From: a virus
Reading direction: 5' to 3' (one strand)
IMG/VR virus record: IMGVR_UViG_3300035698_012734
Location: 1 to 45,383 of that record
Length of the DNA: 45,383 bases
Part shown: one piece after another, positions 7,855 to 17,092 of the stretch
How the letters are laid out: every line of letters begins with the position of its first letter
Position numbering within the stretch: position 1 is the stretch's first letter
The notes under the pieces: generated by a model
Database searches by the model: none
What the model was told of the DNA's origin: nothing
What the model saw: the letters and a program-made list of their open reading frames with translations, nothing else
Position numbers and translations under genes: made by a program

Positions 7855-10800
7855 ATGGCAGCAGGGCCCTATGACTTGACGGTTAGTATCAATGCGGTTC
7901 CAAACACTAGGTCTGTTAACACTGCCGTTCAGCAGATGCAGAATCAGTTAGCAACGGGTAGGGTAGCGGCGGATTCTTTTGGGGATTCTCTAGTACTCAA
8001 GGGTAGAAACTTCTTAGCGTACTCTGCGGCAGCGGCTGCCGTAGCAAAGTTTACCGCAGTTATTGGCCGAGCGACTAGAGACGCTATCAAGTTTGACTTC
8101 GAGCTAGCTAAAATCGCCCAGACGACCAATCTCTCACGAGTAGAGATCAATAAGCACGCTGATGACATAAGGAAGATGAGTGTCACTTATGGGTTCTCCG
8201 CCGTAAAAATCGCTGAGACAGTTCGGGTTTTAGCACAGGCGGGATTTTCTCTAAGGGAAGCAAAACAGGGGGCGGACTCCCTAGCGGGAACCACCCTCCT
8301 GTCCACCTTCAATAGTATTGCGGATACTACGGACGGTCTTATCGCTATCACTAAGCAGTTCAACGGGACGATGGCTGACTCTGCTAAAATCCTAGGCATC
8401 CTAAACGTAGTTTCCAAGAAATATGCTGTCGAATCTTCGGACCTTATTGAGGGTGTTAGAAAAGCCGGTGGTGTATTTGCGGCTACTGGTGGAAATCTTG
8501 AACAGCTAGTAGCCTTGTTTACAACGGTTCGCGATACTACTAGAGAGAGTGCGGAGACTATCGGTACTGGTCTTAGGACTATTTTCTCTAAGATTCAGAG
8601 GCCTAAATCAATTGAGTTTTTTAAACAGTATGGGGTATCGCTGACTGATCTTAAGGGTGATTTCATCGGCAACTTTGAAGCCATCCAGAGGATTCAAAAA
8701 GGTCTTGAGAATGCAAAGATAAAGCCCGGCTCCATAGCTTTTGCCCAGATCGTCGAGCAGTTGGGCGGATTGAGGCAAGCGTCTAAAGTTATCCCTTTGC
8801 TTACCCAGCAAAAAAAACTCGCGGACGCTTACGCCGACGCTAGTGCCGGGACCAATCAAACAGCTACCGACATCGCGAAGGCTCAAGAGACGATATCTGT
8901 CCGCATCTCCGTTGTGCAGCAGGAGTTTTCTAAGCTAATTTCTGAAATAACCGAGACCACGTCTTTCAAGCTATTCTTAGACGTAGTTCTTGGTATTGCT
9001 GATGGTTTTATAAAAATAGCCCAGACGGTGAAGCAGATTCTCCCGTTGCTAGGTGTCTTTGCGGCGTTTTCTGCTGGTCGAGCGTTAGTCGGGGCTACGG
9101 CTGGAGGAGGAAAGGGGCCACTTGCCGGAATAGCTCGATTATTCTTAGCTAAGGGGGGTGTCGTTCCCCAGTATTTTGCAGGCGGAGGAGAACCAAGGGG
9201 TACCGACACAGTGCCTGCGATGTTGACTCCGGGCGAGTTCGTTCTTAATAAAGACGCGGCTAAGACTATTGGTTATTCTCGACTACAAGGTATAAATAAA
9301 AAACCTCAGTATCTCGCCGATGGAGGAATCGTCGGGGCCGCCTCTGATTCCTCAGGATCTTCGGAGGGGGTTACTGTTAGCATGGTTGCGTTCGCATCTC
9401 TATCGATTCAGGCTATTGTTCTCGGAAAGAGTCTTATCGCTCTGTCTGGAGCAGCCAATAAGGGTATTGAGTCGATGAAGAGCTCTGCGGCCCAACGGGT
9501 AAAGGCGACGGCTAAAAGAGAAAAAATAAGCAACGCCCTGCTCGACATAATAGACGCAGAGGAGGGTAAAAGGATTGAGTTTGTCGCCAGCATCGACAAT
9601 GCCGAAAAGTTGATCAGGGCAAAACTAGTTCTACTTGAAGCTAAGATAGTAGAGATCGATAACAGTTCGGACGCAAAAACTCCGGCTGGGCTAAATGCTA
9701 AGCAAAGATTAAGAGGTGGGATACAACAAAGAGAAGAGCATCTTAGTAACATTCCCAGAATGAGACATGATGCGTTAACTCAAGACTCCCCAAGAGAGAA
9801 GAAAGCTAAAAACGCACTTAACGTTTTCCAGTCTAGGGGTATTTCTAAAGCCCCCCTCATCACAGCAGAAAGGGCCCTCGGTGGCTTCGCTGCGGCTGTA
9901 GTAGTTGCTAACGCAGTACTGAATAGCCTATCGGCCCAGCAGGAAAAGTTGACGCAATCAGCGATCGAGAACGGATCTGCTATAGAAGCAGAGGCGGCCT
10001 CTCGCGCAGAGAGTGAAACAAAATTTACTTTAGCAGCCGTCGGTTCACTTGCCGCAACGGGGGCGTCTGTTGGAGCAGCTATTGGAACCTTTGTTCTTCC
10101 CGCTGTAGGAACAGCCCTCGGGGGTGCCGTTGGTGGGGTTGTGGGGGTCGTCGCTGGTCTTGCCCTACAGGCCGAGGTGCTTGGTAGCACGGTCAGAGAT
10201 GGAGCTAAGGGCTTCGCAGACTTTGGTTTAGGATTATTGGGGTTTCAGACTTTCGGAGAGGCGGCAGATGCTGCCGCCAAGGAAGCAAAGGAATTAGCTC
10301 AAGCTAATCGGGAGCTCAGGGTCTCTAACGACTTATCGGAATCTATAGAAGCCCAGATAAATACGCGATTACTCAAGAGCTTTATAAGGTTAGAAATAGC
10401 GGCTAACAAAGCCGCTAAGATATCAGAGTTGGGGGATTTGGTAGCTAGTTTATCTGGTGGAAATTTCAGGTCTTCCTCATTATCTTCTGGCGTAGAAAGA
10501 GGGGATACTGGGGCTATTATTTCTGCTGGCAAAATATCGGGAGCTAGTGCTGCCGGGGCCGAAGTCGCTAAATTCTCTTCGGCATCTACCGAGTTTAAAA
10601 AGGCGAAGGAAGAATTCGCCGCTACCGGAGATTTGAAAAAATTTCAAGCAGCCGTACAGTCGGCTGCTGACTCCGCCGACATAGTGGCGGGGGATTTAAT
10701 GACGGGCCTATCTACTGAGGCTTTAGAAAAGGTAGGTGCGGATCTGGAGGCGGCTGGGTCCAAGGCAAGAGATGTATTGTCTAAGACGGCAAAGGATTTA

Positions 10801-11895
10801 GAGGATGGGTTCAATAAGTACTTAGACTCTATCAGTCGGGCCTCAGATGCTCAGATCGAATATAATCAGTCTTTGATCGATTTTGGCGATGGTCAGAGAG
10901 GTAGAAGAAAGGACTTAGAGGGATTTAAGGCCAGTGGGTCATCACTGGCAGACATAAAAACCAGAAGATCTACGATAGATCGACCTATCAGCCCAGTGAT
11001 TAGACAAGACACCTTAAAACTATCTTCTAACTTGACGGCAAAAGGACTGGAATTAGGAAGAGCCCAAAAAAGAGGTCAGAACGTATCCAGTCTTTCTAAA
11101 CTAGGAGGCGACTTTGCAGCCCTGCAAATCGCCACAAAGGCTCAAGTATCTTTAATTAAGCAGGACATCCAAGTCAGAGAACAGCTTATTACGTCACTCA
11201 AAGAGGAGCTATCTCTAGAGCAAAGCAGAGCTAAGTCCCTAGAAGATATTACCTTTTTGGCCAGTGGTGCCGCAGGATCAGAAGCTGCGGACGCTGCGAA
11301 ACAAACCCTTAAGGCGGCAGCCGCCTTGGAGCGGGCCGCTGCGTCTGGCGGCGGGGTTAAGGCACTTGGCAGAGCCTCAAACAATGGCGAAAACGCTCAA
11401 GAGCTACTTGGGCTTTTAGGTCCTCAACAGGCTGAGAATATTAGAAGGCAAGCCGCCAATCAGGGTGCTCAGGTAATCCAATCTAAGATTGGCGGAAATA
11501 TTGGGGCAGAGGCTAGGACGGTAGCCGATACCGGATTTACCGAACAGGGAAAGGTACTAGTTAAGGGGGTTGCAAAGCAGGGAAGAGAGCAGACTAAGGG
11601 AGAGGCCGTTATATTACAGGTCCAGCAAGACAACTTAATCCTACTACAAGAGTCCGCTCGTCTATTGCAGCAGTCGGTCGGGTCGATGGCTGGGCACTTC
11701 ACGAACTTCGGAGAAGAGCTGAAAACAATAGTTTCGTCTCTAAAAGATTCCAGTATCAGCATGACGATGACACCACTCAAAGTTTCTGTTTCGCTCAGTG
11801 ACCCGAAATCTCTGCAGGACCTGAGGGAGGGTATCGATAAAACAATATCTGAAAAAATCAAAGAGGCATTTGCCGCAAAAGAACAGGGACGATAA
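7855..11895 (+). CDS. Tail tape measure protein
   Basis: A 1346-aa protein with an AAGGAG ribosome site. Residues about 80-330 form a TP901-type tape measure domain (helices around MSVTYGFSAVKIAETVRVLA, AGGVFAATGGNLEQLVALF and GTGLRTIFSKIQRP). Residues about 435-470 carry the Gly-rich motif common in tape measure proteins (GGGEPRGTDTVPAMLTPGEF). A Gly/Ala-rich hydrophobic stretch at about 725-775 may insert in the host membrane during DNA entry. The rest is coiled-coil-like and Ala/Ser/Lys rich. Its length would give a tail of roughly 200 nm if 1.5 angstrom per residue holds. No lytic or peptidase motif is seen. This gene carries no exact copy of the dispersed motif. Confidence 0.93.
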   Translation: MAAGPYDLTVSINAVPNTRSVNTAVQQMQNQLATGRVAADSFGDSLVLKGRNFLAYSAAAAAVAKFTAVIGRATRDAIKFDFELAKIAQTTNLSRVEINKHADDIRKMSVTYGFSAVKIAETVRVLAQAGFSLREAKQGADSLAGTTLLSTFNSIADTTDGLIAITKQFNGTMADSAKILGILNVVSKKYAVESSDLIEGVRKAGGVFAATGGNLEQLVALFTTVRDTTRESAETIGTGLRTIFSKIQRPKSIEFFKQYGVSLTDLKGDFIGNFEAIQRIQKGLENAKIKPGSIAFAQIVEQLGGLRQASKVIPLLTQQKKLADAYADASAGTNQTATDIAKAQETISVRISVVQQEFSKLISEITETTSFKLFLDVVLGIADGFIKIAQTVKQILPLLGVFAAFSAGRALVGATAGGGKGPLAGIARLFLAKGGVVPQYFAGGGEPRGTDTVPAMLTPGEFVLNKDAAKTIGYSRLQGINKKPQYLADGGIVGAASDSSGSSEGVTVSMVAFASLSIQAIVLGKSLIALSGAANKGIESMKSSAAQRVKATAKREKISNALLDIIDAEEGKRIEFVASIDNAEKLIRAKLVLLEAKIVEIDNSSDAKTPAGLNAKQRLRGGIQQREEHLSNIPRMRHDALTQDSPREKKAKNALNVFQSRGISKAPLITAERALGGFAAAVVVANAVLNSLSAQQEKLTQSAIENGSAIEAEAASRAESETKFTLAAVGSLAATGASVGAAIGTFVLPAVGTALGGAVGGVVGVVAGLALQAEVLGSTVRDGAKGFADFGLGLLGFQTFGEAADAAAKEAKELAQANRELRVSNDLSESIEAQINTRLLKSFIRLEIAANKAAKISELGDLVASLSGGNFRSSSLSSGVERGDTGAIISAGKISGASAAGAEVAKFSSASTEFKKAKEEFAATGDLKKFQAAVQSAADSADIVAGDLMTGLSTEALEKVGADLEAAGSKARDVLSKTAKDLEDGFNKYLDSISRASDAQIEYNQSLIDFGDGQRGRRKDLEGFKASGSSLADIKTRRSTIDRPISPVIRQDTLKLSSNLTAKGLELGRAQKRGQNVSSLSKLGGDFAALQIATKAQVSLIKQDIQVREQLITSLKEELSLEQSRAKSLEDITFLASGAAGSEAADAAKQTLKAAAALERAAASGGGVKALGRASNNGENAQELLGLLGPQQAENIRRQAANQGAQVIQSKIGGNIGAEARTVADTGFTEQGKVLVKGVAKQGREQTKGEAVILQVQQDNLILLQESARLLQQSVGSMAGHFTNFGEELKTIVSSLKDSSISMTMTPLKVSVSLSDPKSLQDLREGIDKTISEKIKEAFAAKEQGR

Positions 11896-13496
11896 TGCCA
11901 GTACTACTTAATGATAAAAGGATTCTTCCTGCCCCCATGGTCACCTTCGGTAAGACGCCGCAATTTGCCGACGATGGAAGTGTGATTGGGGCGGATTATA
12001 CAGTTCGTTTTGAAGGAACCATACTTCAGAACAAGGGGAACCCGATAGCCACGAACGGGGCTAGTTTTTCCTCTTCGTTATCCGCAGACGGCTGGACGTC
12101 AACCCAGACCCCTGACGATGATCCATACCATAACGTTGGCACGTCCGATCTACTGATTTCTACAATAACCAAGATTGAGCAGCTTCGCAATCTTGTATCG
12201 CCAGCGTCAGGCATAAAGGTCGAGATCGTAGGATTTAATCATGATCAGGGGTTGAAATTCTATGGAGACTTAAGGCAGTTCGACGTTTCCCCGGATGGTA
12301 TGTGGGCGAAGCCCGCGAGCTACACCATGGAATTTGGCTGTAATAACTTCATAGGCCCGGCCATATCTGGGCTGTTCCCGGAGGGCAGTACTGAAGACGG
12401 GTTCAACTACTATGTGTCATCAGTAAAAGAAAGTTGGTCTATTCAAGAGGGCGACAGGGTTATCGTCTCGACCGGCGACTTTAACGACATCCATAAGACC
12501 TACACGATCAGTCATTCGGTAGACTCTAAAGGGAAGAGAGCCTATAACTCATCAGGAGTAGTCGAGTTTGAGCCTTGGCAGCAGGCCAGCGGGTATGTAA
12601 TCAACGAGATAGGGTTGGGCACGGGCAATATGCCTACCTCTCTTTTACTTGGACTCGTCGACTACTACGTAATTGACCGCAAAATCTCTGAGAGCGTTGA
12701 TAAATTCGGCGGTACGTATGCGGTAGAAGAAACCTTTACGTACCTACCTACCGGCCAATTGCCAACTTATATGGCGTATGAAGAGTGCTCTATCAATATA
12801 GAGAATACTGAAGGCGTCCTAAAGAACGTAGCAATTCAAGGAACTATTACTGGTGCAGAGACTGGGGTATCCACAACGGGTATCAATCGCTACACGAACG
12901 CTTCTAATTACTTCGGATTGGTTTCAAGCACCCTCTATAATAGAGTTAGACAAAATTCGGGCTTGACATGGATACATCCCATGGCTAAGTCATCTACCGT
13001 GGGTCGGTCTCCAAACGCGGGACAGATTACATACGCTTATAATTATGACAACCGGCCACCAAATCTAATCCCCGGAAGTGTTTCGGAAGACATTAAAGTT
13101 TCGGATACTTTTCCGGGGCAGCTTTTTTCTTCCACCCCGGTTATAGGCAGAAGTCAGGCCATACTATCTTACTTAGGGTCCAGAAGCTCTTACAAAAGAT
13201 CGCTATCTATATCGTTATTCATGGCGGAGATCCAGCAGGACTGGTCTTATGGAGACGTAGATTCAAGCGGCGTCTGGGCCGGGGTGACCGAGTCAGGCTT
13301 GAGGGATATTTTCATACATAGAAAACCGAGTCTCCTACAATCGCCCTCGTTTGAAAAGATCTTTCAGTCAGTCAATCCCGCCAATGAGTCGGGCGTAGTC
13401 AAAAGTAAAGTGTTTTACGACGAGCCACAAGAATCGTTCGATGTAAAGACCGGGGCTTATAGTTATTCGATCAATTGGACCTTTGAAAGAGAATAG
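11895..13496 (+). CDS. Distal tail protein (baseplate side)
   Basis: A 533-aa protein coupled to the tape measure gene by TAATG. It begins MPVLLNDKRILPAPMVTFGK, then a beta strand pattern typical of tail-tube-like or distal tail proteins. It contains few Cys, no catalytic motif, and a C-terminal segment with strands ending in YSYSINWTFERE. Position directly after the tape measure is where distal tail or baseplate hub proteins lie. The length fits a two-domain distal tail protein. An exact copy of the dispersed motif (minus orientation) lies at 12421-12430 and a relaxed one at 12641-12650. Confidence 0.55.
   Translation: MPVLLNDKRILPAPMVTFGKTPQFADDGSVIGADYTVRFEGTILQNKGNPIATNGASFSSSLSADGWTSTQTPDDDPYHNVGTSDLLISTITKIEQLRNLVSPASGIKVEIVGFNHDQGLKFYGDLRQFDVSPDGMWAKPASYTMEFGCNNFIGPAISGLFPEGSTEDGFNYYVSSVKESWSIQEGDRVIVSTGDFNDIHKTYTISHSVDSKGKRAYNSSGVVEFEPWQQASGYVINEIGLGTGNMPTSLLLGLVDYYVIDRKISESVDKFGGTYAVEETFTYLPTGQLPTYMAYEECSINIENTEGVLKNVAIQGTITGAETGVSTTGINRYTNASNYFGLVSSTLYNRVRQNSGLTWIHPMAKSSTVGRSPNAGQITYAYNYDNRPPNLIPGSVSEDIKVSDTFPGQLFSSTPVIGRSQAILSYLGSRSSYKRSLSISLFMAEIQQDWSYGDVDSSGVWAGVTESGLRDIFIHRKPSLLQSPSFEKIFQSVNPANESGVVKSKVFYDEPQESFDVKTGAYSYSINWTFERE
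12421..12430 (-). repeat. Dispersed motif, copy 2
   Basis: Exact copy (CAGTAAAAGA on plus) within the distal tail gene; a relaxed copy in the opposite orientation lies 211 bases downstream at 12641-12650. Confidence 0.8.
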
Positions 13497-13501
13497 TCTC
13501 T

Positions 13502-16500
13502 ATGGAAAATATACTACCGTTCGGCTCCGGAAACTCTGGCGACATTCCTGTTCAGAGCTTCTTCGGAGCCACAGTGTCAAGGTTTAGCTCTAGTGCCGAT
13601 TTTGCATCGCAGCCCGGCACATGCTCGATAGATCTAATCCAAGACGATGTGGCCGGTGATGTGTTTCTACCCGGAGTAATAGGATCACCTCAGTTCTTTA
13701 AGATAGTGGACGTACTCGATAAGACTATCTTTGAATTTAACGGGGTGCTAGATTCGGTATCGAGAGACACAAGTGCTTCATCAAAAATGTATAAGGTGGT
13801 TCTCGTCGGACCGCTCAGGATACTTGAAGCGGTTACTATTATATTGGACGGGTACACAGGATATGGAACTGCGAGAGAGGGGCTTCCTCAGTTCTATTCG
13901 GAAGACGGATATTATAACATCGGAGAGGATGATAAAGAGCCGGGGTACGCACCGGACGGGGTCACCACGATTCCGGTAGCTGACTATTTTGAGGTCACGG
14001 ACTATTCGTTTGCGACTAACAATTCGAACCTAAACTTCACAGGGATGTGGAACAGGGTATTCAATCTCTTGAACGTGTTTGGTGCGTATGAGAATGAATC
14101 TATCTCAATGACGGACTACGCGGGCTTTGGGGCTTCCTCATCTGTGAGAGGAGGAATGAGAGTAGACAAGATTGCTTATGCTCTTGACCAACTAATAAAT
14201 CACGCCCCTCCAGACTCCCTAAGGAGATATCTCGGAGGAAACATCCTATATGGCACAAGTACGTACAACGTCTGTGCTACGGCTACTGGATACGAGGAGC
14301 CGATGCCTTATTACTATGGTGTAGACATCATAGATTTCATAAGCAAACTACTTAATTACCTGCCGCAGGATTTTTTGGTACCCGGACCGTCTTTAACACT
14401 AGCGGAATTCATCGGTACGGTTTCTGATATTGTGAACGCCGATTTTATAGTAGAGTTAAATGATGCGGCCACCTATAAAGATGGTGAGTTCTTGGCGATG
14501 ATGGATCAGACCTATCCCGCCTCTTCCCTTGGTGGCATAATCTCTTTTTTACTGATCCCCCGAAATGAATACGTTAATTGCGATGCTCCATTCAGCAACT
14601 TCACGTACGATCTAATCAATCTGGAAAAACCGGATCGAGGAGATTTTGGCTATTCCGAATCGAAGATCAATCCGGGGGTTTTGACCCAATCCGGAAATCC
14701 TCTGGATATGAATTTCACCTACAGGGGAACTGAAGGCTCCTCTCCTTACGGAGGTTCTTTTCCGGAGGGGACCGGTACGTCGAGAGGTTCCTTTCCTGAA
14801 GGGACCGGTACGCCGGTCGAGATTAGGGCGAGCGACATCTCTGTTTCTCTCAAGTCTTCCAGTGGCACCGTAGGAAAAATGGTAACCGGAGGATTTCAGA
14901 CAAGAATGAATGTAGTCCCTCGGGACTACATCTATCAGTACTGGGGCGAGATAACACTGGTGGACTCGCCATCTGACACATGCGGAATAACCACTAGCTC
15001 TCAAAAATCCATTCCCGTCATAACTCAAATCTTGCCACCTAACGATACTTGGGACTGGATAGCGATTGACCTACAAGATATCTTTGGTCAGTTCACAGTT
15101 CCCGGCCTACTATATTCCGGAATTTATTTTGCCAGCGTAACAGAGATTCGCTCGGCGATGGACTCATTCGAGGCGTGGTACAAGTTTTTGTCTACGTTTA
15201 AGATGGGCAAGCACTATCTGTTCGGGCTAAACGTATTCAAAAATATCAAGAACGCAGCCCAGTTTAGGTATCCGGCGAGAATAAAGAGATACATAGCAGC
15301 CGCCAAGCAAGTTGGCGGAGATATTGAGATCGCTGATAACTCAGAGAAGCCAGAGCCAACTACTGTCGGTTCGGCCAAGAACTCAGTCCTCACAAAGATA
15401 CACGAAAAGATAAGTGGAATTGGTAACGAGCACTATGGCAAGAGCTGGGTGGCACCAGTCCCTTTCATGAGAACCAAGCAGACCTTTTCAGAGGACAACT
15501 TGGTTGGCAACTTCGTCCGCAGTTGGGACATAGCGGATTCTGCTTACGTGGAGCCGTATGCTTATAAGGATATCGAAGCCCCAAAAGACTCCCGATTTAT
15601 AGATGACGGAAGACTAAAAGCATTCGCCAACTTCGAACATTCTTTTTCCGGAGACGCCGGGTCTATAGGTTACGACATCATCACTGGCGAGCTTACGGGA
15701 TTTCTAGACGGAATCAGTTATAAGTTTGACTTTTCAAGCAGTAAGGACACCGCAGTATTCGACACAGACCCATCGGCCACTGGGAACTGTACTACCGTTG
15801 GATTAGCCCATATCCCAGCGGAAATAGATAAGGAGATATTGCTTATATCTCCTAGGTATTTCGATTTCTATAATAGAGGACATTGTCCATTCTTAAATCT
15901 GAGTACTACTGGAGTAACGCCTATCGCGAGTATGTACACTTATGAATACCCAATGAAACAAAGTGGCATTCCTCAGCCTTCGCAGAATAAATACGGGATA
16001 GTGTCCTCTTTGACTAACGATCCAAACTTTCAGTTCTTCTTCGAAGAAAACCAAATACAGGCGACTATCAGCTTTAACGAAGATGACCCAAGTGGTTATT
16101 ACTTTGCTCCAAAGTCGGACCTTTTCAATCCTAATCCTCCAAGCGGGTTTGTTCCCGGAGCGTTCTCTTATGTAGAGACATTTAATTCTAAAGGTGCGTT
16201 GATGTTCCCTATGCCGTCGGGAAGTGGTCACGAAGCCTTCTTTTCTTACCACCTGTCTGGCAGTGCCTTCTATGACGTACTCAAGGGTATAACGGATACC
16301 CCAGCCGGAGATAACGGATCGGGGCTGCCTATGGTTAGGTTCTCCACTAATCCAGTATACTACCCGAAATCGATTTCGGCAAACGGCTTCAATCCCCTCA
16401 CTTCTGATTTTGCTGACGCCTTTGAGGAAAATATCAGAGCGGCCATTTACCCAAACATAAAGCAGTCATCTCGTGGAGGTTTTGACACAGAGGGTTTTAA

Positions 16501-17092
16501 TAACCAAGTAAAGAATGGTCTGGCTCCCGCTCCAGTAGCTCCTAGGTCTGTGGGTATTCCACAAAGGTCGAATAGATACACCTACGGTCCTTGGATCACT
16601 AATTTCTCTAACGTAATTTATGCTGGTAAGTTCGAGTACGAACAAAAGGAAGAGCTGACTCCTGAGAATTTCCTAATACCGATTTATGGGACTACCGACA
16701 CCAACTGGAATATCATGGACGGAAACGGAGGAATTACTAGAGTGATCGAGTCTATTGACGGATCGAACCTCTCTGGTTTCGCGGGGATGAATCTGGCGGG
16801 ACAAGCCATCGCAAATAGCATTGATGGGTTCAGCCTTTTTGCTCAGGAGGAAGGAACTGTCACAATTCCGGGTCTTCCACTAATATCTAAAGTTGGCCAG
16901 TTTTTGTTTGACGGCCCAAGGATTAGCGATGTAAGCATAAACTTTGATAGTAATGGAAATGTCAGTACCACCTATAATTTCCGTAGCCTGAGTTTTAGAC
17001 AAGGTAAAACAGATCGAGAACTTGTCAAGAATTTAAGAAAAATGTCAAACGCAATAAAAGCACAGTCACAGAGTAAGGGCGGTAACAGATGA
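13502..17092 (+). CDS. Large tail hub or tip protein
   Basis: A 1196-aa protein. The first 110 residues (IPVQSFFGATVSRFSSSADF ... CSIDLIQDD ... FKIVDVLDKTIFEFNGVLDSV) resemble the first beta domain of tail hub (gp27/Tal-like) proteins. The middle is mixed and has a tandem 11-residue repeat at about 418-439 (GSFPEGTGTSR, GSFPEGTGTPV). The C-terminal part contains the segment QFLFDGPRISDVSINFDSNG, followed by YNFRSLSFRQGKTDRELVKNLR, a layout seen in hub proteins that end with a helix. No peptidoglycan hydrolase motif is visible. It overlaps the next gene by ATGA. The hub assignment is inferred from order and N-terminal pattern. Confidence 0.55.
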   Translation: MENILPFGSGNSGDIPVQSFFGATVSRFSSSADFASQPGTCSIDLIQDDVAGDVFLPGVIGSPQFFKIVDVLDKTIFEFNGVLDSVSRDTSASSKMYKVVLVGPLRILEAVTIILDGYTGYGTAREGLPQFYSEDGYYNIGEDDKEPGYAPDGVTTIPVADYFEVTDYSFATNNSNLNFTGMWNRVFNLLNVFGAYENESISMTDYAGFGASSSVRGGMRVDKIAYALDQLINHAPPDSLRRYLGGNILYGTSTYNVCATATGYEEPMPYYYGVDIIDFISKLLNYLPQDFLVPGPSLTLAEFIGTVSDIVNADFIVELNDAATYKDGEFLAMMDQTYPASSLGGIISFLLIPRNEYVNCDAPFSNFTYDLINLEKPDRGDFGYSESKINPGVLTQSGNPLDMNFTYRGTEGSSPYGGSFPEGTGTSRGSFPEGTGTPVEIRASDISVSLKSSSGTVGKMVTGGFQTRMNVVPRDYIYQYWGEITLVDSPSDTCGITTSSQKSIPVITQILPPNDTWDWIAIDLQDIFGQFTVPGLLYSGIYFASVTEIRSAMDSFEAWYKFLSTFKMGKHYLFGLNVFKNIKNAAQFRYPARIKRYIAAAKQVGGDIEIADNSEKPEPTTVGSAKNSVLTKIHEKISGIGNEHYGKSWVAPVPFMRTKQTFSEDNLVGNFVRSWDIADSAYVEPYAYKDIEAPKDSRFIDDGRLKAFANFEHSFSGDAGSIGYDIITGELTGFLDGISYKFDFSSSKDTAVFDTDPSATGNCTTVGLAHIPAEIDKEILLISPRYFDFYNRGHCPFLNLSTTGVTPIASMYTYEYPMKQSGIPQPSQNKYGIVSSLTNDPNFQFFFEENQIQATISFNEDDPSGYYFAPKSDLFNPNPPSGFVPGAFSYVETFNSKGALMFPMPSGSGHEAFFSYHLSGSAFYDVLKGITDTPAGDNGSGLPMVRFSTNPVYYPKSISANGFNPLTSDFADAFEENIRAAIYPNIKQSSRGGFDTEGFNNQVKNGLAPAPVAPRSVGIPQRSNRYTYGPWITNFSNVIYAGKFEYEQKEELTPENFLIPIYGTTDTNWNIMDGNGGITRVIESIDGSNLSGFAGMNLAGQAIANSIDGFSLFAQEEGTVTIPGLPLISKVGQFLFDGPRISDVSINFDSNGNVSTTYNFRSLSFRQGKTDRELVKNLRKMSNAIKAQSQSKGGNR
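14545..14554 (+). repeat. Dispersed motif, copy 3
   Basis: Exact copy in the tail hub gene. In its frame it codes FLL (ttt tta ctg). Confidence 0.8.
14753..14818 (+). repeat. Two tandem 33-bp units inside the tail hub gene
   Basis: Units at 14753-14785 and 14786-14818 are in frame, encoding GSFPEGTGTSR and GSFPEGTGTPV. They share most bases, including GGGACCGGTACG. The duplication probably forms a flexible loop; copy number could vary between strains. Confidence 0.8.

Noticed and set aside
14612-15028. Antisense open frames of 100-150 codons inside structural genes
   Set aside because: They have no ribosome site or coupling, their sequence is an Arg/Ser/Pro-rich shadow of the sense frame, and they break the unidirectional layout.
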